A program made the position numbers and the translations under genes. From NCBI GenBank assembly GCA_947492955.1, contig CANLOV010000002.1, positions 1 through 64,000 on the forward strand: a stretch of 64,000 nt of DNA. Reading direction: 5' to 3'. Below the pieces are notes generated by a model. That model was not told the DNA's origin and made no database searches. It saw only the letters and a list, made by a program, of their open reading frames with translations. This document shows, piece after piece, positions 24,530-33,165 of the stretch. The stretch's first letter is position 1; every line of letters starts with the position of its first letter. Source of the DNA: an uncultured Cellulophaga sp. GTDB lineage: Bacteria > Bacteroidota > Bacteroidia > Flavobacteriales > Flavobacteriaceae.

Positions 24530-25429
24530 ATGACAAAATTACTACTCGTATTCTTAATCCCTATTCTAACATTTTGTCAAACTAAAAAAACAGATTCTAT
24601 CAGAGTTTTTTATCTGGGCGGGCAATCTAATATGGATGGGTATGGCTACAATACTGATTTACCTAATACATTAAAAACAGAATTTAAAAATGTATGGATT
24701 TTCCATGGAAATCCAACTCCAGACGAAAAAGAAAATGGAGGTCAAGGCATATGGAAAAAATTGAAACAAGGTCATGGAAAAAATTTTTCTTCTAACGGAA
24801 AACAAAATAACTACAGTAAACGATTTGGGGTTGAATTGTCTTTCGCTAAAAAAATACAAAGCCTATATCCTAACGAAAAAATTGCAATTATTAAATATTC
24901 TAAAGGAGGCACTTCTATTGATAGTTTAGCTGCTGGCAATGCTGGCTCATGGGACCCTGATTTTAAAGGTACAACAGGAATAAATCAATACGATCATTTT
25001 CTAAAAACACTAGCAAATGCAATGGAAACAACAGATATTGATAAAAATGGAATTACTGACACATTAATTCCTGCCGGAATTTTATGGATGCAAGGAGAAA
25101 GTGATGCAAGAACTGAAGAAATTGCGAATCAGTATTTTAATAATTTAAAACACCTTATGGGCTTAATAAGAGCTGCTTTTAGGAAAGATGATTTACCAAT
25201 TGTTATTGGCAAAATATCTGATTCTTGGAATGATAAAGATGGAAAAGTATGGAACTATGGTGAATTAATACAACATGCTCAAGAAAAATTTGCTAAAACA
25301 GACAATAATACTTCTATTATAAGAGACACAAGATATTATAAATACTCCGACAAATGGCATTATGATAGCAACGGTTACATAGATTTAGGAGAAAAATTTG
25401 CTAAGGCTATTTATGATTTAAATAAGTAA
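24530..25429 (+). CDS. Secreted SASA-type carbohydrate esterase (CE6-like)
   Basis: 299 residues with a signal peptide ending LTFCQ (about residue 17). SGNH-type SASA domain: GGQSNMDGYG (S33 is the likely nucleophile), WMQGESDART and the C-terminal D-K-W-H-Y motif (catalytic D and H). It resembles sialate O-acetylesterase/CE6 enzymes, which remove acetyl groups from polysaccharides. The same blocks (GQSNM.G, QGESDA) occur in the second domain of the esterase at 13905. The next 290 bp (25430-25719) are AT-rich, with no gene seen. Confidence 0.85.
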   Translation: MTKLLLVFLIPILTFCQTKKTDSIRVFYLGGQSNMDGYGYNTDLPNTLKTEFKNVWIFHGNPTPDEKENGGQGIWKKLKQGHGKNFSSNGKQNNYSKRFGVELSFAKKIQSLYPNEKIAIIKYSKGGTSIDSLAAGNAGSWDPDFKGTTGINQYDHFLKTLANAMETTDIDKNGITDTLIPAGILWMQGESDARTEEIANQYFNNLKHLMGLIRAAFRKDDLPIVIGKISDSWNDKDGKVWNYGELIQHAQEKFAKTDNNTSIIRDTRYYKYSDKWHYDSNGYIDLGEKFAKAIYDLNK

Positions 25430-25719
25430 AAAAATAACCTAAAAACTCATTTTAGATTTATCCCTAAAAAAATTAGCTAAATCATTTAGACTTATTATTG
25501 CAAACTCTTATTTAGGTTACATAGAATTTAATCATTTTAATTAACCTGTTTATAGTATTTAATATTAACTAAATGCATTATATCTCTATAAAAATAGCTT
25601 TTTTAGAAATATATTTATAAATTATGTTCTTGTTTAAAACTAAACTATATTTAATTCTTAGTCATTAAAATAATAATGAATAAGCATTCTACAAGCCATG
25701 CTTAAAAACATATAATATT

Positions 25720-26691
25720 ATGATTATAAAAACATCAAAAACGTTCCTATTTCTAATATTAATACTAACTTTCTCTTGTAAGGAGAAGAAAAAAGATGAG
25801 AGTACTATTAAAAAATCCGAAGAAATAATGTCTACAGATCAAACACAAACCTTTAAATCTGAAAAAACTATAGCATCGCACTCAGCAAAGGCTCAATATT
25901 ATCGTTGGTATCAATTATATGAAAGGCCAATGAATAAAGAGCGAATTGCTAATCAAATGGATTTATTTACTGATGATCTTATTATAGAAAATGCCGTTGA
26001 TACTTTAAAGGGAAAAGAAAATTACCCTGCAAGATTAACGGTTTACGAAGGCTGGAAAAATGCGCATCACGTTCAAAATGTTTCTTTTGTTACTAATAGC
26101 GATGGTAGTAATGAAATTGTAGCTGACATTAGATATCAAAATATTCAACCAGACGGTAAAAAAGCAAGTTACACCTTAGATTATATAATGAAATTAGACA
26201 GTACCACAAAAGAATTACCAAAACTGGCTAAAGTAATTATTAAACCTACTGGAGTAACAGAAGATGAATTTAAAGATTCTTATAGTACAAATCGTGTTAA
26301 TTCTCTTATGTATTGCTGGTTAGCTTATGTGGAAAGACTAGACGGAAATGTTACCCCTTTTAAAGAATTACTTACAGAGGATTTTGAGCTTAATTTTTCT
26401 ACAAGTTCACAAATAAAAACAATAGAACAACTTGAAGGATGGTTAAATGGAACGCCAAAACAACTATCTCAAAGCAGCCACTATCCAGAAAATATTACCA
26501 TAAAAGAAATAAATGAACATACTTTTGAATTGTCTGTAGTTTTTGATTGGTATGGCATTGCTAAAAATGGGCAAAAAATGAAAGTTAAAACAAGCCACAA
26601 ATGGATTATTATTGATGATATAAATGAAAGATTTGCAAAGATTAAAAAAATAGATGTAAGCCAAATAGAGCCCTTATCCATGGTGAAATAA
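25720..26691 (+). CDS. Lipoprotein with two NTF2-like domains
   Basis: 323 residues; lipoprotein signal ending LTFSC (Cys at about 20) and a charged linker. Two related halves follow (about 50-180 and 185-320), each starting with a helix pattern (YYRWYQLYERPM; SLMYCWLAYVERL) and a D-L-F-TDDL or LLTEDFEL strand typical of SnoaL/NTF2-like cone folds. Function cannot be inferred from the fold: such domains bind or transform small molecules, or only scaffold. It lies 12 bp before the ATP-grasp gene, so the two are probably one operon. Confidence 0.65.
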   Translation: MIIKTSKTFLFLILILTFSCKEKKKDESTIKKSEEIMSTDQTQTFKSEKTIASHSAKAQYYRWYQLYERPMNKERIANQMDLFTDDLIIENAVDTLKGKENYPARLTVYEGWKNAHHVQNVSFVTNSDGSNEIVADIRYQNIQPDGKKASYTLDYIMKLDSTTKELPKLAKVIIKPTGVTEDEFKDSYSTNRVNSLMYCWLAYVERLDGNVTPFKELLTEDFELNFSTSSQIKTIEQLEGWLNGTPKQLSQSSHYPENITIKEINEHTFELSVVFDWYGIAKNGQKMKVKTSHKWIIIDDINERFAKIKKIDVSQIEPLSMVK

Positions 26692-26703
26692 AGTATTGTA
26701 ATT

Positions 26704-27759
26704 ATGAGTAAAATAGCCATTTTATACCAAGCTGAATTACCTCCAATAAAAGATGGCATACAAAAGCCTATGAAATCTGGAGGATATTCAGACAGTGGAG
26801 CTGATATAGCTTATGAGCTAAAAAAAAACGGAATAGTAATTATTACACCTATTGACTCTCCTAATATAGAGAACGATTTAGATTGGGTATTTCCCGATAC
26901 TAAAGTAGGTATACAAAATGCATTAGACAAAGGCGCAAATGTATTCTGGTTAAATACAGTACTATATAAAAATCATGCTATTGAAAGCTTTTTTAATTTA
27001 AATATTGAATTCATTGGTCAGACTCCTAAACTAGTGGATGTTTATGATGATAAATGGGTAACCAATAAATTATTAAAAGAAAATAAAATTTCAATACCAG
27101 AAACAATACTAATATCTAATGATGATATTGCTAATTATAAAATAAATTTTAATTTTCCGGTTATTGTAAAACCTATTAGAGGAAGAGGCAGCCAAGGCGT
27201 TTCGGTTGTAAAAAACAACTCCGAGTTAGATAAAAAAATAACGGATTTATTTACAAGCAAACAATATGGAACATCTGTGTATATTGAACAATTTTTAAGT
27301 GGACAAGAAATTACAATTACAGTAATGCCTCCTGGAAATTACCAAATAAACAATATGATTAAATCTTTTAAAAAACCATGGAGTTTACCTGCTGTAAAAA
27401 GGTTTAATCATAAAAATGGTATTGCTCCTTACAACGGAGTTGTAGCTGTTATTAAAAACAGTGCCGTAATAGATAAAGAAGAACAGCAATCTAAAGAAAT
27501 TTTAGCAGCGTATGAACAATGCGAAAAATCTGCTGAACTATTAAACATTAAATCCCCCATAAGAATTGATTGTAGAGCTAATGAAAATGGAAAGTACTTT
27601 CTATTTGATTTAAACATGAAACCAAATATGACTGGTCCTTCTAGACCGCAAAGACTAGATCAAGATAGCCTCTCCTCTTTAGCAGGTAGAAGTATTGGCT
27701 GGTCTTATTTTGATTTATTAAAAAATATGATTGAGCAACGGTGGAAAGCAAATGAGTAA
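26704..27759 (+). CDS. ATP-grasp ligase, D-Ala-D-Ala ligase-like
   Basis: 351 residues, cytoplasmic. The ATP-grasp core is visible: FPVIVKPIRGRGSQGVSVV (about 152-170), the EQFLSGQEITITVMP stretch (about 197-211) and the metal/phosphate site IRIDCRANENGKYFLFDLNMKPNM (about 283-307; D and N ligands). Proteins of this group join a carboxylate to an amine or thiol with ATP. The substrate is unknown; it is not the essential Ddl since it lacks the usual Ddl context. The neighbouring NTF2-like lipoprotein suggests a small biosynthetic or modification pair. Confidence 0.78.
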   Translation: MSKIAILYQAELPPIKDGIQKPMKSGGYSDSGADIAYELKKNGIVIITPIDSPNIENDLDWVFPDTKVGIQNALDKGANVFWLNTVLYKNHAIESFFNLNIEFIGQTPKLVDVYDDKWVTNKLLKENKISIPETILISNDDIANYKINFNFPVIVKPIRGRGSQGVSVVKNNSELDKKITDLFTSKQYGTSVYIEQFLSGQEITITVMPPGNYQINNMIKSFKKPWSLPAVKRFNHKNGIAPYNGVVAVIKNSAVIDKEEQQSKEILAAYEQCEKSAELLNIKSPIRIDCRANENGKYFLFDLNMKPNMTGPSRPQRLDQDSLSSLAGRSIGWSYFDLLKNMIEQRWKANE

Positions 27760-27836
27760 AATATTTTTAAATGTATGCTAAAATTGATTCTTACGGATTA
27801 TTTACTAGTAGGCAAAAATCTCTAATAATTTATTAG

Positions 27837-28350
27837 TTATATTTTTTACTTCAATCTTGTTCTTCAAGTTTTGGAACAAAATACTTAATTAGGCGTAGTA
27901 AAGTTGAAATAAATAATTCCAATGTTAATGGAATTTACAAAAACATCTCGAGCATAAATACTGAAACATCTTTGTGGAGAACGCTACAATTAAACTCAAA
28001 AAAATTAAATGATACTACTGATTTTAATACTGACTTAATACAACTTGAGTTAAAAAACCTAAAAAACACTAGAAGTTTCGTTAATTCGTAATCGTAAAAC
28101 CATAAAAAAAATTCATTTAGATGGTAAGATTAAGAAAAATTCATTTTCATTAAAAAGGTATCGAGAGTTAATCCCTTTTTATCCTATCTATTATAAAGAA
28201 TATGAAGTCAAAACTATACTTTCTAAAAATAAAAATGAATTAATTTTAGTACGAGGAATGAGTAATTCTGGTGCAATTTTGATTTTAGGTGCCGGATATG
28301 AAAACATACAAACTTATACGTACGAGGAACTAAAAGACTATCCAAAATAA
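27837..28350 (+). pseudogene. Broken lipoprotein gene
   Basis: No start codon is found, but from 27837 one frame reads LYFLLQSCSSSFGTKYLI, a lipobox-like start, and continues to a stop near 28090. From about 28070 a shifted frame continues to 28350 (..SLKRYRELIPFYPIYYKE.. to ..YEELKDYPK). Removing one A from the AAAAAA run at 28061-28066 joins the two. Loss of the start plus a frameshift indicates a decayed gene of about 170 residues. Confidence 0.55.
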
Positions 28351-28371
28351 TAATGTTATTTAATCTGTTTA

Positions 28372-28749
28372 TTAAATATTACAACTAGAACACATCCCAG
28401 TAATTATTCCGTTAAAATTCTGAAAAATATACTTTTGAGGTAAAGAAACCTTTATTTCCGAAGCCAAACATTCTACTTTTCCACAACTTGTGCATCTAAA
28501 ATGAAAGTGATTATGTTTGTGTTTTTTTTCTTCACAATTTATACAAAAAGCAAAATATTGTTTACCATCGTCACCAATAATTTTGTGAACTATTTTGTCT
28601 TCACAAAAACGATTAAGAATTCTATAAATGGTTGCCCTATCTATATTCCCTGTTATTTTTTCTTTAATAATATCATGACTTAGGGCAACCTTAGAATTTT
28701 TTAATATTGAATATATTTCATTTGTAGATTCCGTTTTTCTTCGTTTCAT
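28372..28749 (-). CDS. Fur-family transcriptional regulator
   Basis: 125 residues, a DNA-binding metalloregulator. The N-terminal winged helix (ALSHDIIKEKI.. DRATIYRILNRF, about 23-48) and the C-terminal metal domain HKHNHFHFRCTSCGKVECL (about 76-94) are clear. Two CxxC pairs (CTSC, CSSC) form the structural zinc site. The His-rich stretch suggests sensing of zinc or iron; I cannot separate Fur from Zur by eye. A perfect palindrome lies 1 bp upstream of its ATG, which implies autoregulation. It is divergent from the reductase gene at 28883. Confidence 0.88.
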   Translation of the reverse strand: MKRRKTESTNEIYSILKNSKVALSHDIIKEKITGNIDRATIYRILNRFCEDKIVHKIIGDDGKQYFAFCINCEEKKHKHNHFHFRCTSCGKVECLASEIKVSLPQKYIFQNFNGIITGMCSSCNI

Positions 28750-28750
28750 T

Positions 28751-28773
28751 TTATTGCGACTTTATCGCAATAA
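28751..28773. promoter_or_regulatory. Palindromic operator between the Fur-like and reductase genes
   Basis: TTATTGCGA (28751-28759), a 5-bp spacer, then TCGCAATAA (28765-28773): a perfect 9-bp inverted repeat of 23 bp total. It starts 1 bp from the regulator's ATG. The size and placement fit a Fur-family binding site that controls the regulator and perhaps the divergent gene. Confidence 0.65.
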
Positions 28774-28882
28774 TAAATAAATTTTTTAACTTAGCCTAAA
28801 AGTAGCTCGTAAGAAACAAACAGTATTGGTCACTATCTAAACCTAGATATACTACACTTATTAATTAAAGCCTTTAAATGTA

Positions 28883-29791
28883 ATGATAGATAATGAATAT
28901 TTTGATGTAGTAATTATTGGTGGTAGTTATGCTGGCCTTTCATCTGCACTAACTTTAGGGAGGTCATTAAGAAAAGTATTGGTAATAGACAACGGAGAAC
29001 CTTGTAACAGACAAACACCACACTCGCAAAACTTTCTTACCAACGATGGTAAAACTCCTAAAGAAATAACAACTATCGCTCGCCAGCAAGTAGCAAAGTA
29101 TAAAACAGTCTCTTTTTACAATGGATTAGTTACAGACGCAACTAAAGCAAATGATACTTATAAAATTACTAGCCTTTCCAATAAAACATTTTATGCTAAA
29201 AAATTAGTTTTTGCTACAGGTATTAAAGATTTAATGCCAAACTTAATAGGCTTTAAAGAGTGTTGGGGAATCTCTATAATTCACTGTCCTTATTGCCATG
29301 GATATGAATTTAAAAATAAAAAAACGGGAATATTAGGCAATGGAGACTACGCCTTTGAATTTTCAAAAATGGTTTACAATTTAACAAAGGAATTAATAAT
29401 ATTTACCAACGGAAAATCTACCTTAACCAAAGAACAAACTAAAAAATTAGAAGAGCGTAAAATTAAAATTATAGAAACAGAAATTGATGGTTTTGAACAT
29501 AAGAGTGGGGTTCTTAAACATATCTTATTTAAGAATAATACACAATATTCTGTTAAAGCTATATACGCTAAAGTCCCTTTTAGTCAACATACAGATATTT
29601 CCGAAAAATTAGGCTGTAATTTAACCCCAGAAGGGTATATTACCGTAGATGCCCAACAAAAAACAAACATCTCCGGAATATATGCTTGCGGAGATAATAC
29701 TACCTCTATACGTTCTGTTGCAAATGCTGTTTATGCCGGAAATATATCTGGGACTATAATTAATAAAGAACTAGTTATAGAGGAGTTTTAA
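28883..29791 (+). CDS. Thioredoxin-reductase-like FAD/NAD(P) oxidoreductase
   Basis: 302 residues, cytoplasmic flavoprotein. FAD motif IIGGSYAGLSSAL (11-23), redox-active CPYC (C135, C138) in the TrxR position, and the C-terminal FAD motif GIYACGDNT. The NADP-binding motif GxGxxA/G is reduced to GILGNGDYAFE. The whole resembles the TrxR-like family with CPYCxGYE that is common in Bacteroidota and Firmicutes. It probably reduces a thioredoxin-like partner or acts in a stress response governed by the divergent Fur-like regulator. Confidence 0.85.
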   Translation: MIDNEYFDVVIIGGSYAGLSSALTLGRSLRKVLVIDNGEPCNRQTPHSQNFLTNDGKTPKEITTIARQQVAKYKTVSFYNGLVTDATKANDTYKITSLSNKTFYAKKLVFATGIKDLMPNLIGFKECWGISIIHCPYCHGYEFKNKKTGILGNGDYAFEFSKMVYNLTKELIIFTNGKSTLTKEQTKKLEERKIKIIETEIDGFEHKSGVLKHILFKNNTQYSVKAIYAKVPFSQHTDISEKLGCNLTPEGYITVDAQQKTNISGIYACGDNTTSIRSVANAVYAGNISGTIINKELVIEEF

Positions 29792-29802
29792 TCACATCTA
29801 AA

Positions 29803-29834
29803 AAAAGAGACCTCAGCAAAATGAGAGCTCTTTT
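29803..29834. terminator. Bidirectional terminator between convergent genes
   Basis: AAAAGAG (29803-29809) with CTCTTTT (29828-29834) and inner CTCA/TGAG form a hairpin with A- and T-tracts on both sides. It serves the reductase gene (+) and tsaB (-). Confidence 0.75.
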
Positions 29835-29852
29835 ATATAATGTTTTTTTGCT

Positions 29853-30527
29853 TTATTTTTTTTTCTTCTGAAGTACTAAAAAATCCTTAAGATAATAAGG
29901 TTCAAAATAAGCAACATCTTCAAAATCATTTACTTTATATTTAGCATAAGAAAGATTACACATATCTTTAGCAGAAGGAACTATTTCTGTGTTAAAATTA
30001 AAATTTTCATTTTCTAAAACGCCTATACATTTCTGGGCTCCACTACCAATTATATATACTTTTTTCTCTGCTGCATAGGTTGCAAATGAAGTAGCATCTA
30101 TAATTTCAGCTTCAGTTTCTCTAACCACTTTATAATCGGAATTAAAAACCTTAGCATAGACTTCCATACGCCTTGCATCTAATGCAGGTATAATATATCC
30201 GTCTTCTATTTTTAATTGATGCGCCATACTCTCTAAGGTAGGTACAGATATTAATGGTTTATCTAATGAAAAACACAGCCCCTTTGCTGCTGAAACTCCA
30301 ATTCTAAGCCCTGTATACGAACCTGGACCTTTACTAACAGCAATAGCATCTATTTGTTTTACTGTTAATGAAGCTTGTTTTATTACTTCATTAATAAAAT
30401 TATGTAACTGTTCTGCATGGGAGAAGTTAGCACTATTATATTCTTTTAAAAATACAAGTTCTCCATTTTTTGCAATACTAACCGAGCAGTTGGTTGTAGC
30501 TGTTTCTATGTTTAAAATAATAGCCAT
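29853..30527 (-). CDS. tsaB: tRNA threonylcarbamoyladenosine biosynthesis protein TsaB
   Basis: 224 residues. N-terminal ILNIETATTNCSVSI and SKGPGSYTGLRIGVSAAKGL (about 65-84) are the signatures of the ASKHA-fold TsaB, which activates TsaD in making t6A37 on tRNAs that read ANN codons. The length fits the family. The gene stands alone after a terminator that ends the efflux operon. Essential core gene in most bacteria. Confidence 0.95.
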   Translation of the reverse strand: MAIILNIETATTNCSVSIAKNGELVFLKEYNSANFSHAEQLHNFINEVIKQASLTVKQIDAIAVSKGPGSYTGLRIGVSAAKGLCFSLDKPLISVPTLESMAHQLKIEDGYIIPALDARRMEVYAKVFNSDYKVVRETEAEIIDATSFATYAAEKKVYIIGSGAQKCIGVLENENFNFNTEIVPSAKDMCNLSYAKYKVNDFEDVAYFEPYYLKDFLVLQKKKK

Positions 30528-30560
30528 AATGGCTACAAATATAACGTTAAGACAAACAAC

Positions 30561-30597
30561 AAAAAAAAGCTCAAAACAATTTAAAATTATTTTGAGC
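30561..30597 (-). terminator. Rho-independent terminator after the efflux operon
   Basis: On the - strand GCTCAAAA (30597-30590) pairs with TTTTGAGC (30576-30569), followed by eight T (30568-30561). It lies directly downstream of the TolC-like gene. Confidence 0.85.
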
Positions 30598-30620
30598 CTT
30601 CTTATATTTAATTTATAATC

Positions 30621-31961
30621 CTAATTTACACTAAGTGGAATACCAAAATAGAATTCTAATACTTTTAATCTAAAAATATAATCGTACTTTGTTCTAATAA
30701 CTTCTGCTTCTGCATTATCTACTCTAGACTGTGCCTGACTAAAATCGAAAGCATTCATTAAGCCTACATTAAAACGTTCTTTAGAATAATCGTAAGCTAG
30801 CTTTCTTGCCTCTAAGGTTTTTTCTGCCGCTTCGTATGATTTATAAGAATTTTTAACATCTACGTATGCCTGATTAATATTAGTTTCTAATGCTAACTTA
30901 TCTTGTTCTAATTGTAGTTTTGCTTTCTCTACATTTATTTTAGATCGTTTAATATTATTTTTTGTACTAAAGCCATTAAATATGGGAACATTTAATTGAA
31001 ACCCATAAGAAACCCCATCAAACCTATATAACTGTTCTGTAAAAGGAATTATAGATAAATCTGTAAATGATTTTAAATTCTGATCAGAATAACGTGTATT
31101 ATAATTTATAAAGGCATTAAGTGTTGGGTAAAGACTCCCCTTTGTTATTTTTAAATCTTCCTCTGCTAAAACTACACTTGCCTCTGAAAATTTTATATCA
31201 TTCCTGAATGTTATTGCCTTATCATATATTGTTTTGGGCGAGTTATTTAAAATATCCGAGGGTGGTATTTCAAAAGCACCATCTATAACATCAAAATTAT
31301 TATAATCTGTTATTTGTAATAATTGAGCTAGACCAATTTTAGCTATTACAATAGTATTCTCAGCATTTATAATTTGCTGTTGTTGATTTGCTGCTATAGC
31401 TTCTATTTCTAACAAATCTCCTCTTGGAACCACACCAGATTCTACCAATTCTTTAGTTCTTTTTAAATCTTGCTCTGTTACCGCATATTGTGCTTTAAAA
31501 ACTTTTAAAGATTCTTTGCTAGATAATATTTGAAGATAACTATTAGCTACATTTAATCTAATATCATCCTTTAAATCATCTAACCGATATTGACTGGCAA
31601 TAGCATTTAATTTAGCTCTATTTAACCTGTTAATATTTCTGAGCCCATCAAACAGAGTCAGTGAGGAATTTAAATTTCCTGTAAAATTTAATTGTGAATT
31701 TACGGGTTCTTGCGATGTAGGATTAAAAGACAATCCTAAATTTTCTGTTAGCCTAGCGTCTCCATTTAAATTTGGCAATAAATTACCTATAGCATCAGAC
31801 TTATCAATTTTAGCATTCTCTAAATCCAATTCGAACTGAGCTATTGTTAAATTGTTTTCTACGGCATAGACAACACATTCTTCTAATGTCCATTTTTTTT
31901 GCTGCGCTGATATTATTCCAACAGAAAAAAGTACTAATACTGCTATTATTTTTAGTTTCAT
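30621..31961 (-). CDS. TolC-family outer membrane efflux protein
   Basis: 446 residues with a signal peptide (cleaved after VGIISAQ). Two repeated long helical hairpin regions typical of TolC are seen (for example NNLTIAQFELDLENAKID and the RSKINVEKAKLQLEQDKLAL region). It forms the outer-membrane channel of a tripartite pump. It is the last gene of the - strand operon that supplies the adaptors, permeases and ATPase, 40 bp after the second adaptor. Confidence 0.92.
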   Translation of the reverse strand: MKLKIIAVLVLFSVGIISAQQKKWTLEECVVYAVENNLTIAQFELDLENAKIDKSDAIGNLLPNLNGDARLTENLGLSFNPTSQEPVNSQLNFTGNLNSSLTLFDGLRNINRLNRAKLNAIASQYRLDDLKDDIRLNVANSYLQILSSKESLKVFKAQYAVTEQDLKRTKELVESGVVPRGDLLEIEAIAANQQQQIINAENTIVIAKIGLAQLLQITDYNNFDVIDGAFEIPPSDILNNSPKTIYDKAITFRNDIKFSEASVVLAEEDLKITKGSLYPTLNAFINYNTRYSDQNLKSFTDLSIIPFTEQLYRFDGVSYGFQLNVPIFNGFSTKNNIKRSKINVEKAKLQLEQDKLALETNINQAYVDVKNSYKSYEAAEKTLEARKLAYDYSKERFNVGLMNAFDFSQAQSRVDNAEAEVIRTKYDYIFRLKVLEFYFGIPLSVN

Positions 31962-32001
31962 TTATGATATAATTATGTTCTTAATAATTACTTACACTCT
32001 A

Positions 32002-33132
32002 CTATTTTGCTTCTTCTTTATCTTCGTCTCCCTTTTTAATAGGTTCAGTTTTATTCCAAACTTTTACCTGATCATCTTCTGTAAGACCAGAAATAATCTC
32101 AACATTTAATCCATCAGAAATACCTATTTCTACATCTCTTCTTTCAAACTGTTGATCTCCTGTTTCTATTTCTACATATGGCTTATCTGTCTTTTTATCA
32201 AACTGTAATAAAGACTCCATAATTACCAAAATATCATCCTTCTTTTCTAAAACAAGTGACGCATTAGCACTATAACCTGCTCTTATTAAAAAATCTTTTT
32301 CTACTGTTACATCGCCTTCTATTTTAAATTGTACAGTTCCCGATTCTTCTATTCCTTTAGGAGCTATAAACTTTAATTTTGCATTGAACTTCTTATCCTC
32401 AATAGCTCCTAAACTAATTTCTAACGGCATTCCTACTTTTAGTTTTCCAACCTCAGCTTCATCTACTTTTCCTTCGAAAATCATTCTTCCTAAATCAGCA
32501 ATAGTTGCAATGGTAGTTCCTGCATTAAAATTATTACTTTGTATTACCTGATCTCCTTCTTCTACCGGAATTTCTAATAGAGTTCCTGATATAGTTGCTC
32601 TAATGTTTGTATTTGCTGTAGAAGAGCCCCCAGCTGAACCTTTACGGATAATTTGATAATCGGATTGTGCATTCTGCAATTCTAACATCGCTTGATCGTA
32701 ACTTAACTTCTGTCTGTTAAAATCTTGACTAGAAATAACGCCTTTATCAAATAATGCTTTATTTCTGTTATACTCAATTTTAGTATTTCCTAAAGAAACT
32801 TCTGCATTTTTAACTCTACCTCTGGCTTGGTTTAAAGCTTGCTCATTAGGAACAATTTTAATTTTTGCAATTAAATCTCCTGCTGCTACTTTAGCACCTT
32901 CTTCTAAATATATTTTTTCTATAATTCCAGAAATTTGTGGTTTAATAGCAACCTCATCTTCAGGAATTACTTTTCCTGTAGCTACGGACTTCTTTTCTAT
33001 TTTAGATATAAATGGTTTTTGCGATTCGTAAGTAATTGCAGATTTACTATTAGACTTTATAAAAAATGCCACAGCCCATAATGCTGCTATTACTAAAAGT
33101 GCAATTAAAATATATTTTACAATCTTGTTCAT
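32002..33132 (-). CDS. Efflux periplasmic adaptor subunit (MacA/HlyD-like), copy 2
   Basis: 376 residues; one N-terminal membrane helix (about 6-24), a lipoyl/biotinyl domain (KPQISGIIEKIYLEEGAKVAAGDLIAKI), a coiled-coil hairpin (about 95-155) and beta-barrel domains. It joins the inner-membrane permease to TolC. It is clearly paralogous to the adaptor at 36450: both have the block VGKLK or VGKIK after a FEGKVDE(A/S)E motif. It lies 34 bp behind the second permease pair. Confidence 0.92.
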   Translation of the reverse strand: MNKIVKYILIALLVIAALWAVAFFIKSNSKSAITYESQKPFISKIEKKSVATGKVIPEDEVAIKPQISGIIEKIYLEEGAKVAAGDLIAKIKIVPNEQALNQARGRVKNAEVSLGNTKIEYNRNKALFDKGVISSQDFNRQKLSYDQAMLELQNAQSDYQIIRKGSAGGSSTANTNIRATISGTLLEIPVEEGDQVIQSNNFNAGTTIATIADLGRMIFEGKVDEAEVGKLKVGMPLEISLGAIEDKKFNAKLKFIAPKGIEESGTVQFKIEGDVTVEKDFLIRAGYSANASLVLEKKDDILVIMESLLQFDKKTDKPYVEIETGDQQFERRDVEIGISDGLNVEIISGLTEDDQVKVWNKTEPIKKGDEDKEEAK

Positions 33133-33165
33133 CTTTAAGTGTATTTATTGTTTTTTGGCTTGTTT

